Source: Flavobacteriaceae bacterium (GTDB lineage: Bacteria > Bacteroidota > Bacteroidia > Flavobacteriales > Flavobacteriaceae). From it: a DNA stretch of 64,000 nucleotides. The stretch lies in the NCBI GenBank assembly GCA_004762155.1, contig SIHP01000001.1, forward strand, positions 310,001 through 374,000, given 5' to 3'. The notes beneath the pieces were generated by a model. The model was not told where the DNA came from. It made no database searches and saw nothing but the letters and a program-made list of their open reading frames with translations. Shown here one piece after another: positions 26,136-34,485 of the stretch. Numbering within the stretch: the first letter of the stretch is position 1; each line of letters starts with the position of its first letter. The position numbers and the translations under genes are program-made.

Positions 26136-26969
26136 ATGGATAATATTTATATAGAATATAATTTTACAGTAACACCGACAGAACCCGCAACTGAAATACT
26201 AATTGCTGAATTAGGGAATGTTGGTTTTGAAAGTTTTGTAGAAAACAAAGACGGTGTTACTGCATATATCCAACAAAATGATTGGAATGCTACTATTTTA
26301 GATACTATTTTTATTTTAAATTCTGATGAGTTTAAGATATCTTATACTCATAAAAAGGTGGAACAAACGAATTGGAATGCAGAGTGGGAAAAAAACTTCA
26401 ATCCAATTCAAGTAAACGATACTGTAAGTATTCGTGCTCCTTTTCATGAGAATCCAAATTTACCTTACGATATTGTTATCGAACCAAAAATGAGTTTTGG
26501 TACTGGACATCATGAAACAACACATATGATGGTACAGCATTTAATAGATTTAGATCTAGAAAATAAAAAAGTATTAGATATGGGTTGTGGTACAGGAATT
26601 TTAGCAATTTTTGCTGATATGAAAGGTGCTCAACCAATTGACGCTATAGATATTGATAATTGGTGTTATTTAAACTCTGTAGAAAACGTACAACGTAATA
26701 AATGTAGTAATATTTCCGTTTATGAAGGTGAAGCTTCTTTATTAGAGCATAAAAACTACGATATTATTATTGCTAATATTAATAGAAATATCTTAATAAA
26801 TGACATGAAAACGTATGCTTCTTGTTTAAATGAGCAAGGAATTTTGTTATTAAGTGGCTTCTATAAAGAAGATATTCCAATAATTGAGCAAGAAACAGCA
26901 AAATATAATTTAAATTTGGAGCGTGTAATTGACAGAAACAATTGGGTTGCTCTTAAGTACACTAAATAG
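26136..26969 (+). CDS. prmA: Ribosomal protein L11 methyltransferase
   Basis: A 277-aa SAM-dependent methyltransferase. SAM motif I is LDMGCGTGILAIF near 146-158, motif II the acidic DAIDID, and motif IV IIANINRNIL near 210-219 in place of the usual NxxY-type catalytic loop. FGTGHHETT precedes motif I as in PrmA. It trimethylates lysines and the N-terminus of ribosomal protein L11. The clpS gene follows after 12 bases, the common Bacteroidetes order tpiA-prmA-clpS. Confidence 0.92.
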   Translation: MDNIYIEYNFTVTPTEPATEILIAELGNVGFESFVENKDGVTAYIQQNDWNATILDTIFILNSDEFKISYTHKKVEQTNWNAEWEKNFNPIQVNDTVSIRAPFHENPNLPYDIVIEPKMSFGTGHHETTHMMVQHLIDLDLENKKVLDMGCGTGILAIFADMKGAQPIDAIDIDNWCYLNSVENVQRNKCSNISVYEGEASLLEHKNYDIIIANINRNILINDMKTYASCLNEQGILLLSGFYKEDIPIIEQETAKYNLNLERVIDRNNWVALKYTK

Positions 26970-26981
26970 ACCACCACAATT

Positions 26982-27257
26982 ATGAGTACTATAGAAAAAA
27001 TACAAGAAGAATTAGATGTTTTAATACAAGAAACACCTCAACATGAAATTATTTTACATAATGATGAAGTAAATACTTTTGATTTTGTAATAGACAGTTT
27101 AATAAGCGTATGTGATCATACACTTGAACAAGCAGAACAATGTACTACTTTGGTACATTATAAAGGAAAATGTGCTGTTAAAACAGGGGAATTTAAAGAT
27201 TTAGAACCTCGTTGCAGTAAATTATTAGAATTAGGTTTATCCGCAGAAATAGTTTAA
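26982..27257 (+). CDS. clpS: ATP-dependent Clp protease adaptor ClpS
   Basis: A 91-aa adaptor that presents N-end-rule substrates to ClpAP-type proteases. The core LHNDEVNTFDFVIDSL and the later YKGKCAVKTGEF match the ClpS fold with its substrate-recognition pocket. Length is normal. The next gene starts at the base immediately after the stop codon. Confidence 0.93.
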   Translation: MSTIEKIQEELDVLIQETPQHEIILHNDEVNTFDFVIDSLISVCDHTLEQAEQCTTLVHYKGKCAVKTGEFKDLEPRCSKLLELGLSAEIV

Positions 27258-27530
27258 ATGGAAAATGTTTTCAGATATTATGATTTTTCTGATTTTAAAA
27301 AAGATGAATCAAATACTTTTTCTGATAATTTAATCAGTTATACAGAAATAAATGCTTCTCATTTTTTAATTTTTGAAAATGACTCAGAAAATTACAATCT
27401 TTATATTTCTAAGTTTTCATCCAAAAAAGACATTGGTATAAAACCTCCAGAAATACTACAACTTTTGGTTAAAGAATACGATAAATCTAAACCAGAACAT
27501 CGCTTACTTATCAAACAATATTTATATTAA
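27258..27530 (+). CDS. Small conserved-type hypothetical protein downstream of clpS
   Basis: A 90-aa acidic, soluble protein without recognisable motif, beginning MENVFRYYDFSDF. It is directly abutted to clpS (no spacing), is in the same direction and ends just before a strong terminator, so it is the last gene of the tpiA-prmA-clpS unit. Aromatic residues are frequent in the first 50 positions. Function unknown. Confidence 0.65.
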   Translation: MENVFRYYDFSDFKKDESNTFSDNLISYTEINASHFLIFENDSENYNLYISKFSSKKDIGIKPPEILQLLVKEYDKSKPEHRLLIKQYLY

Positions 27531-27562
27531 AAACTCAAAAAAAACTTTTTTGAGTTTTTTTT
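27531..27562 (+). terminator. Intrinsic terminator of the clpS operon
   Basis: Stem AAACTCAAAAAA / TTTTTTGAGTTT with a 3-base loop followed by a T-tract, starting at the base after the stop codon. Confidence 0.8.
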
Positions 27563-27570
27563 ATTTAAAA

Positions 27571-28375
27571 TTTGTGACTTATTGAAAATTATTGTGTCTT
27601 ATAAATAGATAACAAATTCATTAAAAAAACATTCCCCGATAATACATAATAAGTTAGTTTTTATACTAAGTTTGGTTAGACAGAAACCTTGAGCTCCACG
27701 TTCAAGGTTTTTCTTTTTTAAGTTAAAGGAAGTCTTTTTTCTTTTATTTTTTTGTGACTTATTAAAAATTAATGTGTCTTATTAATAGATAACAAATTCA
27801 TTTTAAAAAAATATTCCCCAATAACATATAGTAAGTTAGTTTTTAATAGTAGTAGTAGTAGTTAGTTTTTATACTAAGTTTGGTTAGACAGAAACCTTGA
27901 GCTCCACGTTCAAGGTTTTTCTTTTTAAGTTAAAGGAGGCCTTTTTTCTTTTATTTTTTTTGTGACTTATTGAAAATTAATGTGTCTTATTAATAGATAA
28001 CAAATTCATTTTAAGAAAATATTCCCCGATAATACATAATAAGTTAGTTTTTAATAGTAGTAGTAGTAGTAGTAGTTAGTTTTTATACTAAGTTTGGTTA
28101 GACAGAAACCTTGAGCTCCACGTTCAAGGTTTTTCTTTTTTAAGTTAAAGGAAGTCTTTTTTCTTTTATTTTTTTTGTGACTTATTAAAAATTAATGTGT
28201 CTTATTAATAGATAACAAATTCATTTAAAGAAAATATCCCCCAATAACATATAGTAAGTTAGTTTTTAATAGTAATAGTATATAAAAAGTAGTTAGTTTT
28301 TATACTAAGTTTGGTTAGACAAAAACCTTGAACGTTAAGTTCAAGGTTTTCTCTTTTAATTATTTTGTGCCTCTA
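27571..28375 (+). repeat. Four tandem units of about 200 bp, each ending in a terminator-like hairpin
   Basis: Units start at 27571, 27751, 27959 and 28174 (lengths 180, 208, 215 and about 202). Each has a conserved upstream half (TTTGTGACTTATT, then ATGTGTCTTATTAATAGATA, then ATTCCCC), a TAAGTTTG box fitting TAnnTTTG, and a hairpin with stem AAACCTTGA / TTCAAGGTTT followed by TTCTTTT. Units 2 and 3 contain an expanding AGT microsatellite, unit 4 a degenerate one, and unit 1 none; this largely accounts for the length differences. In unit 4 the hairpin loop changed while its stem lengthened (CTTGAAC / GTTCAAG), so pairing was kept. No open frame is conserved. Possibly tandem very short RNAs or attenuator cassettes; the -33 element is not evident. 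Confidence 0.8.
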
Positions 28376-28381
28376 AATAAG

Positions 28382-28774
28382 TTATTCAAAATTATTTGCG
28401 ATTTTAGTCGCTAAACTTATGAATTCTTCTTCTTTTAAAGTTACTTTTTTAGTAAACTGAATATCAGACATACCATTTAATGGTATTAGATGTACGTGTA
28501 CATGTGGGACTTCCAATCCAATAACACTCATACCTACTCTTTCGCATGGTATTGTTTTTTCAATTGCCTTTGCTACTCGATATGAAAAATCTAAAAGACT
28601 TAAATATGCTTCTTTTGATAAGTCAAAAAGTTTATTCTCTTCTTTTTTAGGAATCACTAAAGTATGTCCCGAAGCATTTGGGTTAATATCTAAAAAAGCT
28701 AAATAGTCCTCATTCTCTGCCACTTTATATGAAGGAATCTCTCCGTTGATTATTTTAGTAAAAATACTTGCCAT
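28382..28774 (-). CDS. HIT family protein (histidine triad nucleotide hydrolase)
   Basis: A 130-aa Hint/HIT protein. The start MASIFTKIINGEIPSYK is typical, and the active-site triad HVHVHLIPL is near residues 93-101 (preceded by EVP). HIT proteins hydrolyse AMP-lysine or related phosphoramidates; exact substrate not known. It reads leftward downstream of greA, 77 bases away, with a terminator between, and its stop faces the tandem repeat array. Confidence 0.92.
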   Translation of the reverse strand: MASIFTKIINGEIPSYKVAENEDYLAFLDINPNASGHTLVIPKKEENKLFDLSKEAYLSLLDFSYRVAKAIEKTIPCERVGMSVIGLEVPHVHVHLIPLNGMSDIQFTKKVTLKEEEFISLATKIANNFE

Positions 28775-28796
28775 GATATATAATTGTTTTAGTAAA

Positions 28797-28829
28797 AATA
28801 AAAAAAGTGTTACAATTGCAACACTTTCT
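28797..28829 (-). terminator. Terminator of greA (leftward)
   Basis: On the minus strand the stem AAAGTGTTGC / GTAACACTTT is followed by a T-rich tract (the A-run near 28797-28806 on the plus strand). It lies 23 bases beyond the greA stop. Confidence 0.6.
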
Positions 28830-28851
28830 TTTGTAAATATTTTAACTCATA

Positions 28852-29325
28852 TTAACGAGAAATCTCCATGATTTCAAATTTCATAATTCCATTTGGAACC
28901 TGTATTTCTGCAGTTTCACCTACTTTCTTACCTAATAAACCTCTACCTATTGGTGATTTTACAGATAATTTTCCATTTCTTACATCCGTTTCAGAATCAG
29001 CTACCAAAGTATATGTAAACTCCATTCCATTAGTAGTATTTTTAAGTTTTACTACAGAATGAATTAAAATTTTTGAAGTATCTAACTGCGACTCATCTAA
29101 GATACGTGCATTAGCTACCACATTTTTTAATTTTGCTATTTTAAACTCTAATAAAGACTGCTCTTCTTTTGCCGCATGATACTCAGCATTTTCACTTAAA
29201 TCCCCTTTATCACGTGCATCCGCTATTTCTTGAGATACACGAGGTCTTTCTATTTGTTCTAATTGTGCCAGTTCTTCTTTTAACTTCTTTAAACCGTCCT
29301 CTGTATAATATGATACGTCACTCAT
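28852..29325 (-). CDS. greA: Transcription elongation factor GreA
   Basis: A 157-aa factor that stimulates RNA polymerase to cleave backtracked transcripts. The N-terminal antiparallel coiled coil carries the acidic tip (DARDKGDLSENAEYHAAKEE near 37-56), and the C-terminal FKBP-like domain has SPIGRGLLGKKVGE near 124-137. Length and motifs are normal. Its promoter region faces that of the divergent Rieske-like lipoprotein gene, about 100 bases away. Confidence 0.96.
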   Translation of the reverse strand: MSDVSYYTEDGLKKLKEELAQLEQIERPRVSQEIADARDKGDLSENAEYHAAKEEQSLLEFKIAKLKNVVANARILDESQLDTSKILIHSVVKLKNTTNGMEFTYTLVADSETDVRNGKLSVKSPIGRGLLGKKVGETAEIQVPNGIMKFEIMEISR

Positions 29326-29429
29326 AACTTTTAAAATTTAAAAATCTCAAACCAAAAGGAATGAGATTAGAAACAAATGTACAAAATATTTGTAAATTTG
29401 TTCCGTTACTTTTACACAACCTATTATAC

Positions 29430-29837
29430 ATGATCAAAAAATTTCTAATATTTTTTTGCACTTTATTATTTTTAAACTGCGGAGACCAAACAATTATTAA
29501 CAACTGTTTTCCTAATGTTTCCATAAATGGTGTTATAAATTTAAATAATCCTGAGTTTATAAATTTACAAACTCCAGGAGGTTACACAACAACCAACTTA
29601 CAAGGTAGATCACTTATTGTTATTAATAGAAGTTCTTCTTACAAAGCATATGATTTACAATGTCCAGAAGGTGATTGTGCTTCTTCAATGACTTTTGATG
29701 GCTTAAAACTAATCTGTCCTTGTAGCGATAAAGAGTACAATTCACTAAATGGTTCTCCTATAGATAGTGAAGGCTGTTTCGCCTTAGAATACACAGTTAC
29801 TCAAACAAGTAATAGTACACTACAAATTAGTCGATAA
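29430..29837 (+). CDS. Rieske-like lipoprotein lacking ligand histidines
   Basis: A 135-aa lipoprotein (signal sequence ending FLNC, Cys18). The layout resembles the small flavobacterial Rieske-fold lipoproteins: VINRSSSYKAYDLQCPEG, then ICPCSDKEYNSLNG. In a true Rieske protein the two cluster loops read CxH and CxxH; here they read CPEGDC and CPCS, so the histidines are missing and extra cysteines are present. It probably does not hold a Rieske cluster; a disulfide-stabilised fold is possible. I chose ATG 29430, because the longer frame would place 23 residues before the signal peptide. Confidence 0.65.
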   Translation: MIKKFLIFFCTLLFLNCGDQTIINNCFPNVSINGVINLNNPEFINLQTPGGYTTTNLQGRSLIVINRSSSYKAYDLQCPEGDCASSMTFDGLKLICPCSDKEYNSLNGSPIDSEGCFALEYTVTQTSNSTLQISR

Positions 29838-29902
29838 AATAGCTTTCACAATCAATAAGATTGTTATTTTTGTGCTAACAACACAAACAACAACAATATA
29901 CA

Positions 29903-31069
29903 GTGAAAAATTATTTTTCTTCCAATTTTAAATTAGGAGTATTAGGTGGCGGACAATTAGGTCGCATGTTACTTACCGAAACTCAAAAATTAGACATATA
30001 TACATGCATCATGGATAATTCTACAGAAGCTCCATGTGCTCAAATATGCAATGATTTTCAATTAGGTGACTTATTAAATTTTGATGATGTTTACAATTTT
30101 GGAAAAAAGGTAGACTTACTTACCATAGAAATTGAAAATGTAAATATTGATGCTTTAGATAAATTAGAAAGTGAAGGTTTGACGATTTATCCAAAACCTT
30201 CTGTTTTAAGAACAATTCAAAATAAAGCAAATCAAAAACAATTTTATAAAGATCACAACATACCAACTGCTCCGTTTACTCATTTTGCTTATTTAGAAGA
30301 ATTAAAGCATTCTTTTGAAAGTGGAGTTATAGAATTTCCTTTTGTTTGGAAAGCTGCTCGATTTGGATATGATGGTACTGGTGTGAAAATTGTTAAAACT
30401 TTTAAAGATCTAGCATACTTACCTGATGGCGAATGTATAACTGAACAATTAATTCCTTTTAAAAACGAATTAGCTGTTATTGTCTCAAGAAATGCTTCAG
30501 GAGATATAGAAACATATCCTGTAGTAGAAATGGAATTTCATCCAGAAGCAAACCAGGTAGAATATGTTATTTGTCCAGCTAGAATTGATGATGCTATTTC
30601 TCAAAAAGCACAAAAAGTTGCCTTACAGGTTGCAAATGCTTTTGATTTTGTAGGCTTATTAGCTGTTGAAATGTTTTTAACTGAAGACGATCAAATTTTA
30701 GTAAATGAAGTTGCCCCTAGAACTCATAATTCTGGTCATTATTCTATAGAAGCCAGTTACACCAATCAATTTGAACAACATATCCGTAGTATTTTAAACC
30801 TTTCTTTAGGTAATACGGATAGTAAAGTTGCTGGTATTATGGTAAATTTAGTTGGTGAAGAAGGTTTTGCTGGTGATGTGATTTACGAAAATATAGATGA
30901 GATATTAAAAATAGATGGTGTTACTCCGCATATTTACGGAAAAAAACAAACAAAGCCTTTTCGTAAAATGGGACATGTTACTATTGTTGATGCCGATGTT
31001 AATAAAGCAAGAAAAACAGCTCAAAAAGTAAAAGAAACGATTAGAGTAATTAGTAAGGAAACTATTTAA
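29903..31069 (+). CDS. purK: N5-carboxyaminoimidazole ribonucleotide synthase
   Basis: A 388-aa ATP-grasp enzyme of purine synthesis that makes N5-CAIR from AIR, bicarbonate and ATP. GVLGGGQLGRMLL near residues 11-23 and the ATP-grasp segments KAARFGYDGTGV and NEVAPRTHNSGHY are diagnostic. The start is probably GTG at 29903; no ATG is close to the expected N-terminus. It is followed 2 bases later by a racemase-like gene and then by purE, so the carboxylation pair is split by that gene. Confidence 0.94.
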   Translation: MKNYFSSNFKLGVLGGGQLGRMLLTETQKLDIYTCIMDNSTEAPCAQICNDFQLGDLLNFDDVYNFGKKVDLLTIEIENVNIDALDKLESEGLTIYPKPSVLRTIQNKANQKQFYKDHNIPTAPFTHFAYLEELKHSFESGVIEFPFVWKAARFGYDGTGVKIVKTFKDLAYLPDGECITEQLIPFKNELAVIVSRNASGDIETYPVVEMEFHPEANQVEYVICPARIDDAISQKAQKVALQVANAFDFVGLLAVEMFLTEDDQILVNEVAPRTHNSGHYSIEASYTNQFEQHIRSILNLSLGNTDSKVAGIMVNLVGEEGFAGDVIYENIDEILKIDGVTPHIYGKKQTKPFRKMGHVTIVDADVNKARKTAQKVKETIRVISKETI

Positions 31070-31071
31070 TT

Positions 31072-31686
31072 ATGATTGCCTTTTTACACACTTCTAGTGT
31101 TCATATAGATCGTTTTGAAAATCTGGTTAGAGCTTTTGATGTAAATATTAAAATAAAACATATTGTAAATTCTGATTTATTAAACTATGTTTTTGAACAT
31201 AAAAAGTTAGATATTAAAAACTTTCAGCAAGAAGTTGATGCTATAAAAAAAGAGAAGCCAAACTTAATTATCTGTACATGCTCTTCATACGGAGCAGCAT
31301 GTAATGACACTAATCAGGTAAAAAGAATAGACTTTCCTATTGCTGATTATTTAGTTAAAAATTATACTAAAATCGGACTTGCATTTACAGCAAAATCAAC
31401 TGAAGAAGTAAGTTATAATTTACTACAAGAAGTCGCTTTAAAGCAAAAAAAAGAAATCGAAATTATACCTTTTGATTGTACAAAATCTTGGAAATACTTT
31501 CAAAAAAACGACCTAGATAAATACGAAAAAAGAATCGCTAAAAAAGTAAAAAAACTAGCTCCCGAAGTAGACGTTGTTTTTTTAGCACAAGCTTCAATGG
31601 AAGGTGCAAAAAAACATTTTATTAAACTAAAACAAAAAGTTTTTACAAGTCCAGAATTTGGAATTAGAACTTATTTAGATAAATAA
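31072..31686 (+). CDS. Putative Asp/Glu racemase-superfamily protein
   Basis: A 204-aa cytoplasmic protein. IICTCSSYG near residues 64-72 resembles the first catalytic-cysteine loop of Asp/Glu/hydantoin racemases. The second expected cysteine loop reads VVFLAQASMEGA near 170-181 and lacks Cys, so racemisation by two cysteines is unlikely. The substrate is unknown. It sits between purK and purE in the same direction, 2 bases after purK, so a link to purine synthesis or its regulation is possible, but this is inference. Confidence 0.6.
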   Translation: MIAFLHTSSVHIDRFENLVRAFDVNIKIKHIVNSDLLNYVFEHKKLDIKNFQQEVDAIKKEKPNLIICTCSSYGAACNDTNQVKRIDFPIADYLVKNYTKIGLAFTAKSTEEVSYNLLQEVALKQKKEIEIIPFDCTKSWKYFQKNDLDKYEKRIAKKVKKLAPEVDVVFLAQASMEGAKKHFIKLKQKVFTSPEFGIRTYLDK

Positions 31687-31689
31687 AAA

Positions 31690-31765
31690 TAAAACGTCAA
31701 GCTGAATTTATTTCAGCTTCTCACAATATTAAGACAATTCCCTTCGACTCCGCTCAGGGAACAAC
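31690..31765. repeat. Composite dispersed intergenic repeat
   Basis: Starts 4 bases after the racemase-like stop. It has a hairpin AAGCTGAA / TTCAGCTT and then the block CCCTTCGACTCCGCTCAGGG, a sequence I recall from many flavobacterial intergenic regions. It could also reduce read-through into purE. Confidence 0.65.
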
Positions 31766-31786
31766 GATTTATAAATAATAAAAATT

Positions 31787-32266
31787 ATGGTAGGAATTAT
31801 AATGGGAAGTGATTCAGATCTTCCAATCATGCAAGAAGCAATAGATATTTTAGAAAGTTTTGATATACAAATTGAAGTTGATATTGTATCTGCACACAGA
31901 ACACCTGAAAAACTGGTTGATTATTCTAAAAACGCACATACAAGAGGTATTAAAGTAATTATTGCTGGCGCTGGTGGCGCTGCTCATTTACCAGGAATGG
32001 TTGCAAGTATGAGTCCGTTACCTATTATTGGAGTTCCTGTAAAAAGTAGAAATTCTATTGATGGTTGGGATTCTGTTTTATCTATTTTACAAATGCCAGG
32101 CGGTGTTCCTGTAGCAACTGTTGCTTTAGACGGAGCAAAAAATGCAGGAATTTTAGCTGCTCAAATTATTGGTGCTTCTGACAAATGTGTATTAGATAAA
32201 ATTATTGCTTACAAAGAAGGTTTAAAATTAAAAGTAGAAAAAGCTTCGGAAAGAGTTAAAAAGTAA
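31787..32266 (+). CDS. purE: N5-carboxyaminoimidazole ribonucleotide mutase (class I)
   Basis: A 159-aa enzyme that rearranges N5-CAIR to CAIR. MGSDSDLPIMQEA near residues 6-18, SAHRTPEK near 41-48, and GAGGAAHLPGMVAS near 66-79 form the active site. Length is normal for the stand-alone class I protein. It acts directly after PurK; the two genes are in the same direction, separated by the racemase-like gene and a dispersed repeat. Confidence 0.96.
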   Translation: MVGIIMGSDSDLPIMQEAIDILESFDIQIEVDIVSAHRTPEKLVDYSKNAHTRGIKVIIAGAGGAAHLPGMVASMSPLPIIGVPVKSRNSIDGWDSVLSILQMPGGVPVATVALDGAKNAGILAAQIIGASDKCVLDKIIAYKEGLKLKVEKASERVKK

Positions 32267-32329
32267 TTATCTTCAGAATTAAAGTAAAATATCTTTTATT
32301 ATAAAATAATTTTACTGAAAATATTAATT

Positions 32330-32367
32330 GAGAAATAGTTTTATTAATAAAACTATTTCTCTTTTTT
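32330..32367 (+). terminator. Terminator downstream of purE
   Basis: Long perfect stem GAGAAATAGTTTTATT / AATAAAACTATTTCTC followed by TTTTTT, 64 bases after the purE stop. Confidence 0.85.
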
Positions 32368-32460
32368 ATATTATCTAATATAAAAAAGGGTTTTATTGCA
32401 TATTTTTTACTTGGTATTAAGTTTTACACTACATAAAACTAACTGAGATTAACGATTACT

Positions 32461-33519
32461 ATGGTATTATATAGAAACAGAAAAGAAATTGGTTTAGCAC
32501 CAGATGAACTCATTTTTAGAGGAGATAAAAAAACAGATCAGGTTTTTTTAAATTTAATTGATTTTGATGTAAAAAACTTAACAGAATACAATATAAAAAC
32601 AATAAATGAAGTTAGTAAACTTCAACATAGCGATACTGTAACTTGGATAAATATTGATGGTTTACACAATACATCAATTATGCAAGAGATTACCACTACT
32701 TTTAAGTTAGACTCACTTGTTATGGCGGAAGTTTTAAATACTGAAGCAAGACCAAGAGTTATTGAATATGATAATTGTACCTTAATAACTATTAAAATGT
32801 TAAGGTTAGATGAAAAAACAGGTGAAACATTAATTGAAAACCTAAGCTTAGTATTAACAAAGAACATTTTGATGTCCTTTCAGGAACAAAAAGGAGATGT
32901 ATTTGAACCTGTTAGAGAAAGAATAAGAAAACAAAAGAAAAGAATTCGCAATAGTGGAACTGATTATTTAACTTTTGCTTTGTTAGACATTGTAGTTGAT
33001 AATTACTTGTATGTAATTAGTGTTTTAGGTGAAAAAATAGAAACATTAGAAGAAAACCTGTTACTTGATCCAAGTCAAGATATTATTAATGAAATTAATA
33101 GTTGTAAGCGTGAGTTGAATTTTTTAAGAAAAAATATAAAACCAGCTAAAGAAATGATTTTTTCATTAGTAAAAACTGAATCAGACTTTATTAAAGAAAA
33201 TACTTATGTTCATTTTAAAGAATTAGAAGATAATATTAGTCAGGCTAATGATGCTACTGATAACTATCGTGAAATTTTATCTGATCAGCTTAATATTTAT
33301 CATACCACAATCACAAGTAAGTTAAATGACATTATGAAATTTCTTACGGTATTTTCTGTGGTTTTTATACCACTAACTTTTATTGCTGGTATTTATGGTA
33401 CTAACTTTCAATATGTACCAGAACTAACCTACAAATACAGTTATTTTATAATGTGGTTTGTAATGATAATAATAGCAATAGGGATGCTATTATTTTTTAA
33501 AAAGAAAAAATGGTTTTAA
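32461..33519 (+). CDS. CorA family divalent cation transporter with GTN in place of GMN
   Basis: A 352-aa CorA-type channel: a large cytoplasmic N-terminal domain with the long stalk helix (about 190-280), then two C-terminal helices and a basic tail FFKKKKWF. The pore signature normally reads YGMNF; here it reads YGTNF with G313, T314, N315, followed by the loop VPELTYKYSY (MPEL in typical CorA). Family members move Mg2+, Co2+ or, in ZntB-like proteins with GIN, Zn2+. The altered loop makes the ion specificity uncertain. Monocistronic, preceded by the purE terminator. Confidence 0.88.
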   Translation: MVLYRNRKEIGLAPDELIFRGDKKTDQVFLNLIDFDVKNLTEYNIKTINEVSKLQHSDTVTWINIDGLHNTSIMQEITTTFKLDSLVMAEVLNTEARPRVIEYDNCTLITIKMLRLDEKTGETLIENLSLVLTKNILMSFQEQKGDVFEPVRERIRKQKKRIRNSGTDYLTFALLDIVVDNYLYVISVLGEKIETLEENLLLDPSQDIINEINSCKRELNFLRKNIKPAKEMIFSLVKTESDFIKENTYVHFKELEDNISQANDATDNYREILSDQLNIYHTTITSKLNDIMKFLTVFSVVFIPLTFIAGIYGTNFQYVPELTYKYSYFIMWFVMIIIAIGMLLFFKKKKWF

Positions 33520-33614
33520 ATAGTGAAAACCCAATTATATTGCACTAAAATTATTATTTAATAATTGTCTTTACAGGGTAATAAAATATTAATCTGTAAT
33601 AAAAAACACGGAAC

Positions 33615-34055
33615 ATGATAGATACTCAAAAAAAACTACAACAATTATTAGACAAAGGATTTGAATATTTTTCTAAAACTTCGGAATTAAAATTATCAGA
33701 AAAGCCTTCTCTTAGTCAATGGTCTAAAAAAGAATTGTTAGGACATTTAATAGATTCTGGAATAAATAACTTACAACGTTTTACGGAAATACAATTTAAA
33801 CCTAAACCTTATCAGTTAATTAACTACAACCAAAATGAATTGGTTATTGCTAACAATTATCAGCAAGCAAACACTAAAAATATTTTAGCTTTTTGGATCG
33901 CTATTAATACTCGAATTATAAGTGTAATCGCTGCTCAAACTGAAACAACTTTAAGTTATGCCATTGAACTAGATAAACAAACTGCTGATTTACGTTTTTT
34001 AATTATTGATTATGTAGATCATTTAAAACATCATTTAAATCAAATAGAAAACTAA
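33615..34055 (+). CDS. DinB-like superfamily protein
   Basis: A 146-aa four-helix-bundle protein. A possible metal-binding His set is visible: H46 in LLGHLIDSG and the C-terminal DYVDHLKHHLNQ. PSLSQWSKKELLGHL matches the start of DinB/DUF664-type domains; members include thiol-transferases such as BstA or mycothiol-dependent enzymes. The substrate is unknown. Its stop is 1 base from the next gene's ATG, so co-translation with the tautomerase-like gene is likely. Confidence 0.7.
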   Translation: MIDTQKKLQQLLDKGFEYFSKTSELKLSEKPSLSQWSKKELLGHLIDSGINNLQRFTEIQFKPKPYQLINYNQNELVIANNYQQANTKNILAFWIAINTRIISVIAAQTETTLSYAIELDKQTADLRFLIIDYVDHLKHHLNQIEN

Positions 34056-34056
34056 A

Positions 34057-34395
34057 ATGCCACATTGTATTATAGAATACGCTACTGAATTAGAAAAACA
34101 ATATAATATTAAAGATATTGTTGAAACCTTAAACCAAGATATAGTAGCTTCTAATTTATTTGACAACAACACTATAAAAACTAGAGCAATTCCATACAGC
34201 ACCTATTTAGTTGGAGGAAAACAAGGTTTATTTATACACATTTCTATAAAATTATTAAAGGGAAGAACAGCTCATCAAAAACAAACATTGGCAAAAGCAG
34301 TACTAAAAACCTTATCAGAAAAACTTAGTTTTATTGATGATATTACAATAGAAATAACAGATTTGAATCCTGATTTTTATTTCAAAAAAGCTTAG
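34057..34395 (+). CDS. 5-carboxymethyl-2-hydroxymuconate isomerase-like tautomerase
   Basis: A 112-aa protein starting MPHCIIEYA, which exposes Pro1 as the catalytic base after Met removal, as in CHMI/4-OT tautomerases. VGGKQGLFIHISIKLLKGR near 50-68 matches the CHMI beta-strand. CHMI acts in homoprotocatechuate degradation, but no other gene of that pathway is in the window, so the real substrate is open. Directly downstream of the DinB-like gene. Confidence 0.75.
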   Translation: MPHCIIEYATELEKQYNIKDIVETLNQDIVASNLFDNNTIKTRAIPYSTYLVGGKQGLFIHISIKLLKGRTAHQKQTLAKAVLKTLSEKLSFIDDITIEITDLNPDFYFKKA

Positions 34396-34485
34396 AATTT
34401 CACAAAATAAAAATCACTCCTTTTTGCTATCTTTACGCAACAGAAAAGCTTTTCTGTTTCTTATTAACTACAACAAAAAGCAAAA

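Noticed and set aside
27571..28375. Integron-like attC sites
   Set aside because: GTTAGAC fits the loose GTTRRRY core, but there is no matching partner core in symmetric position, no cassette ORFs and no integrase; coincidence is more likely.
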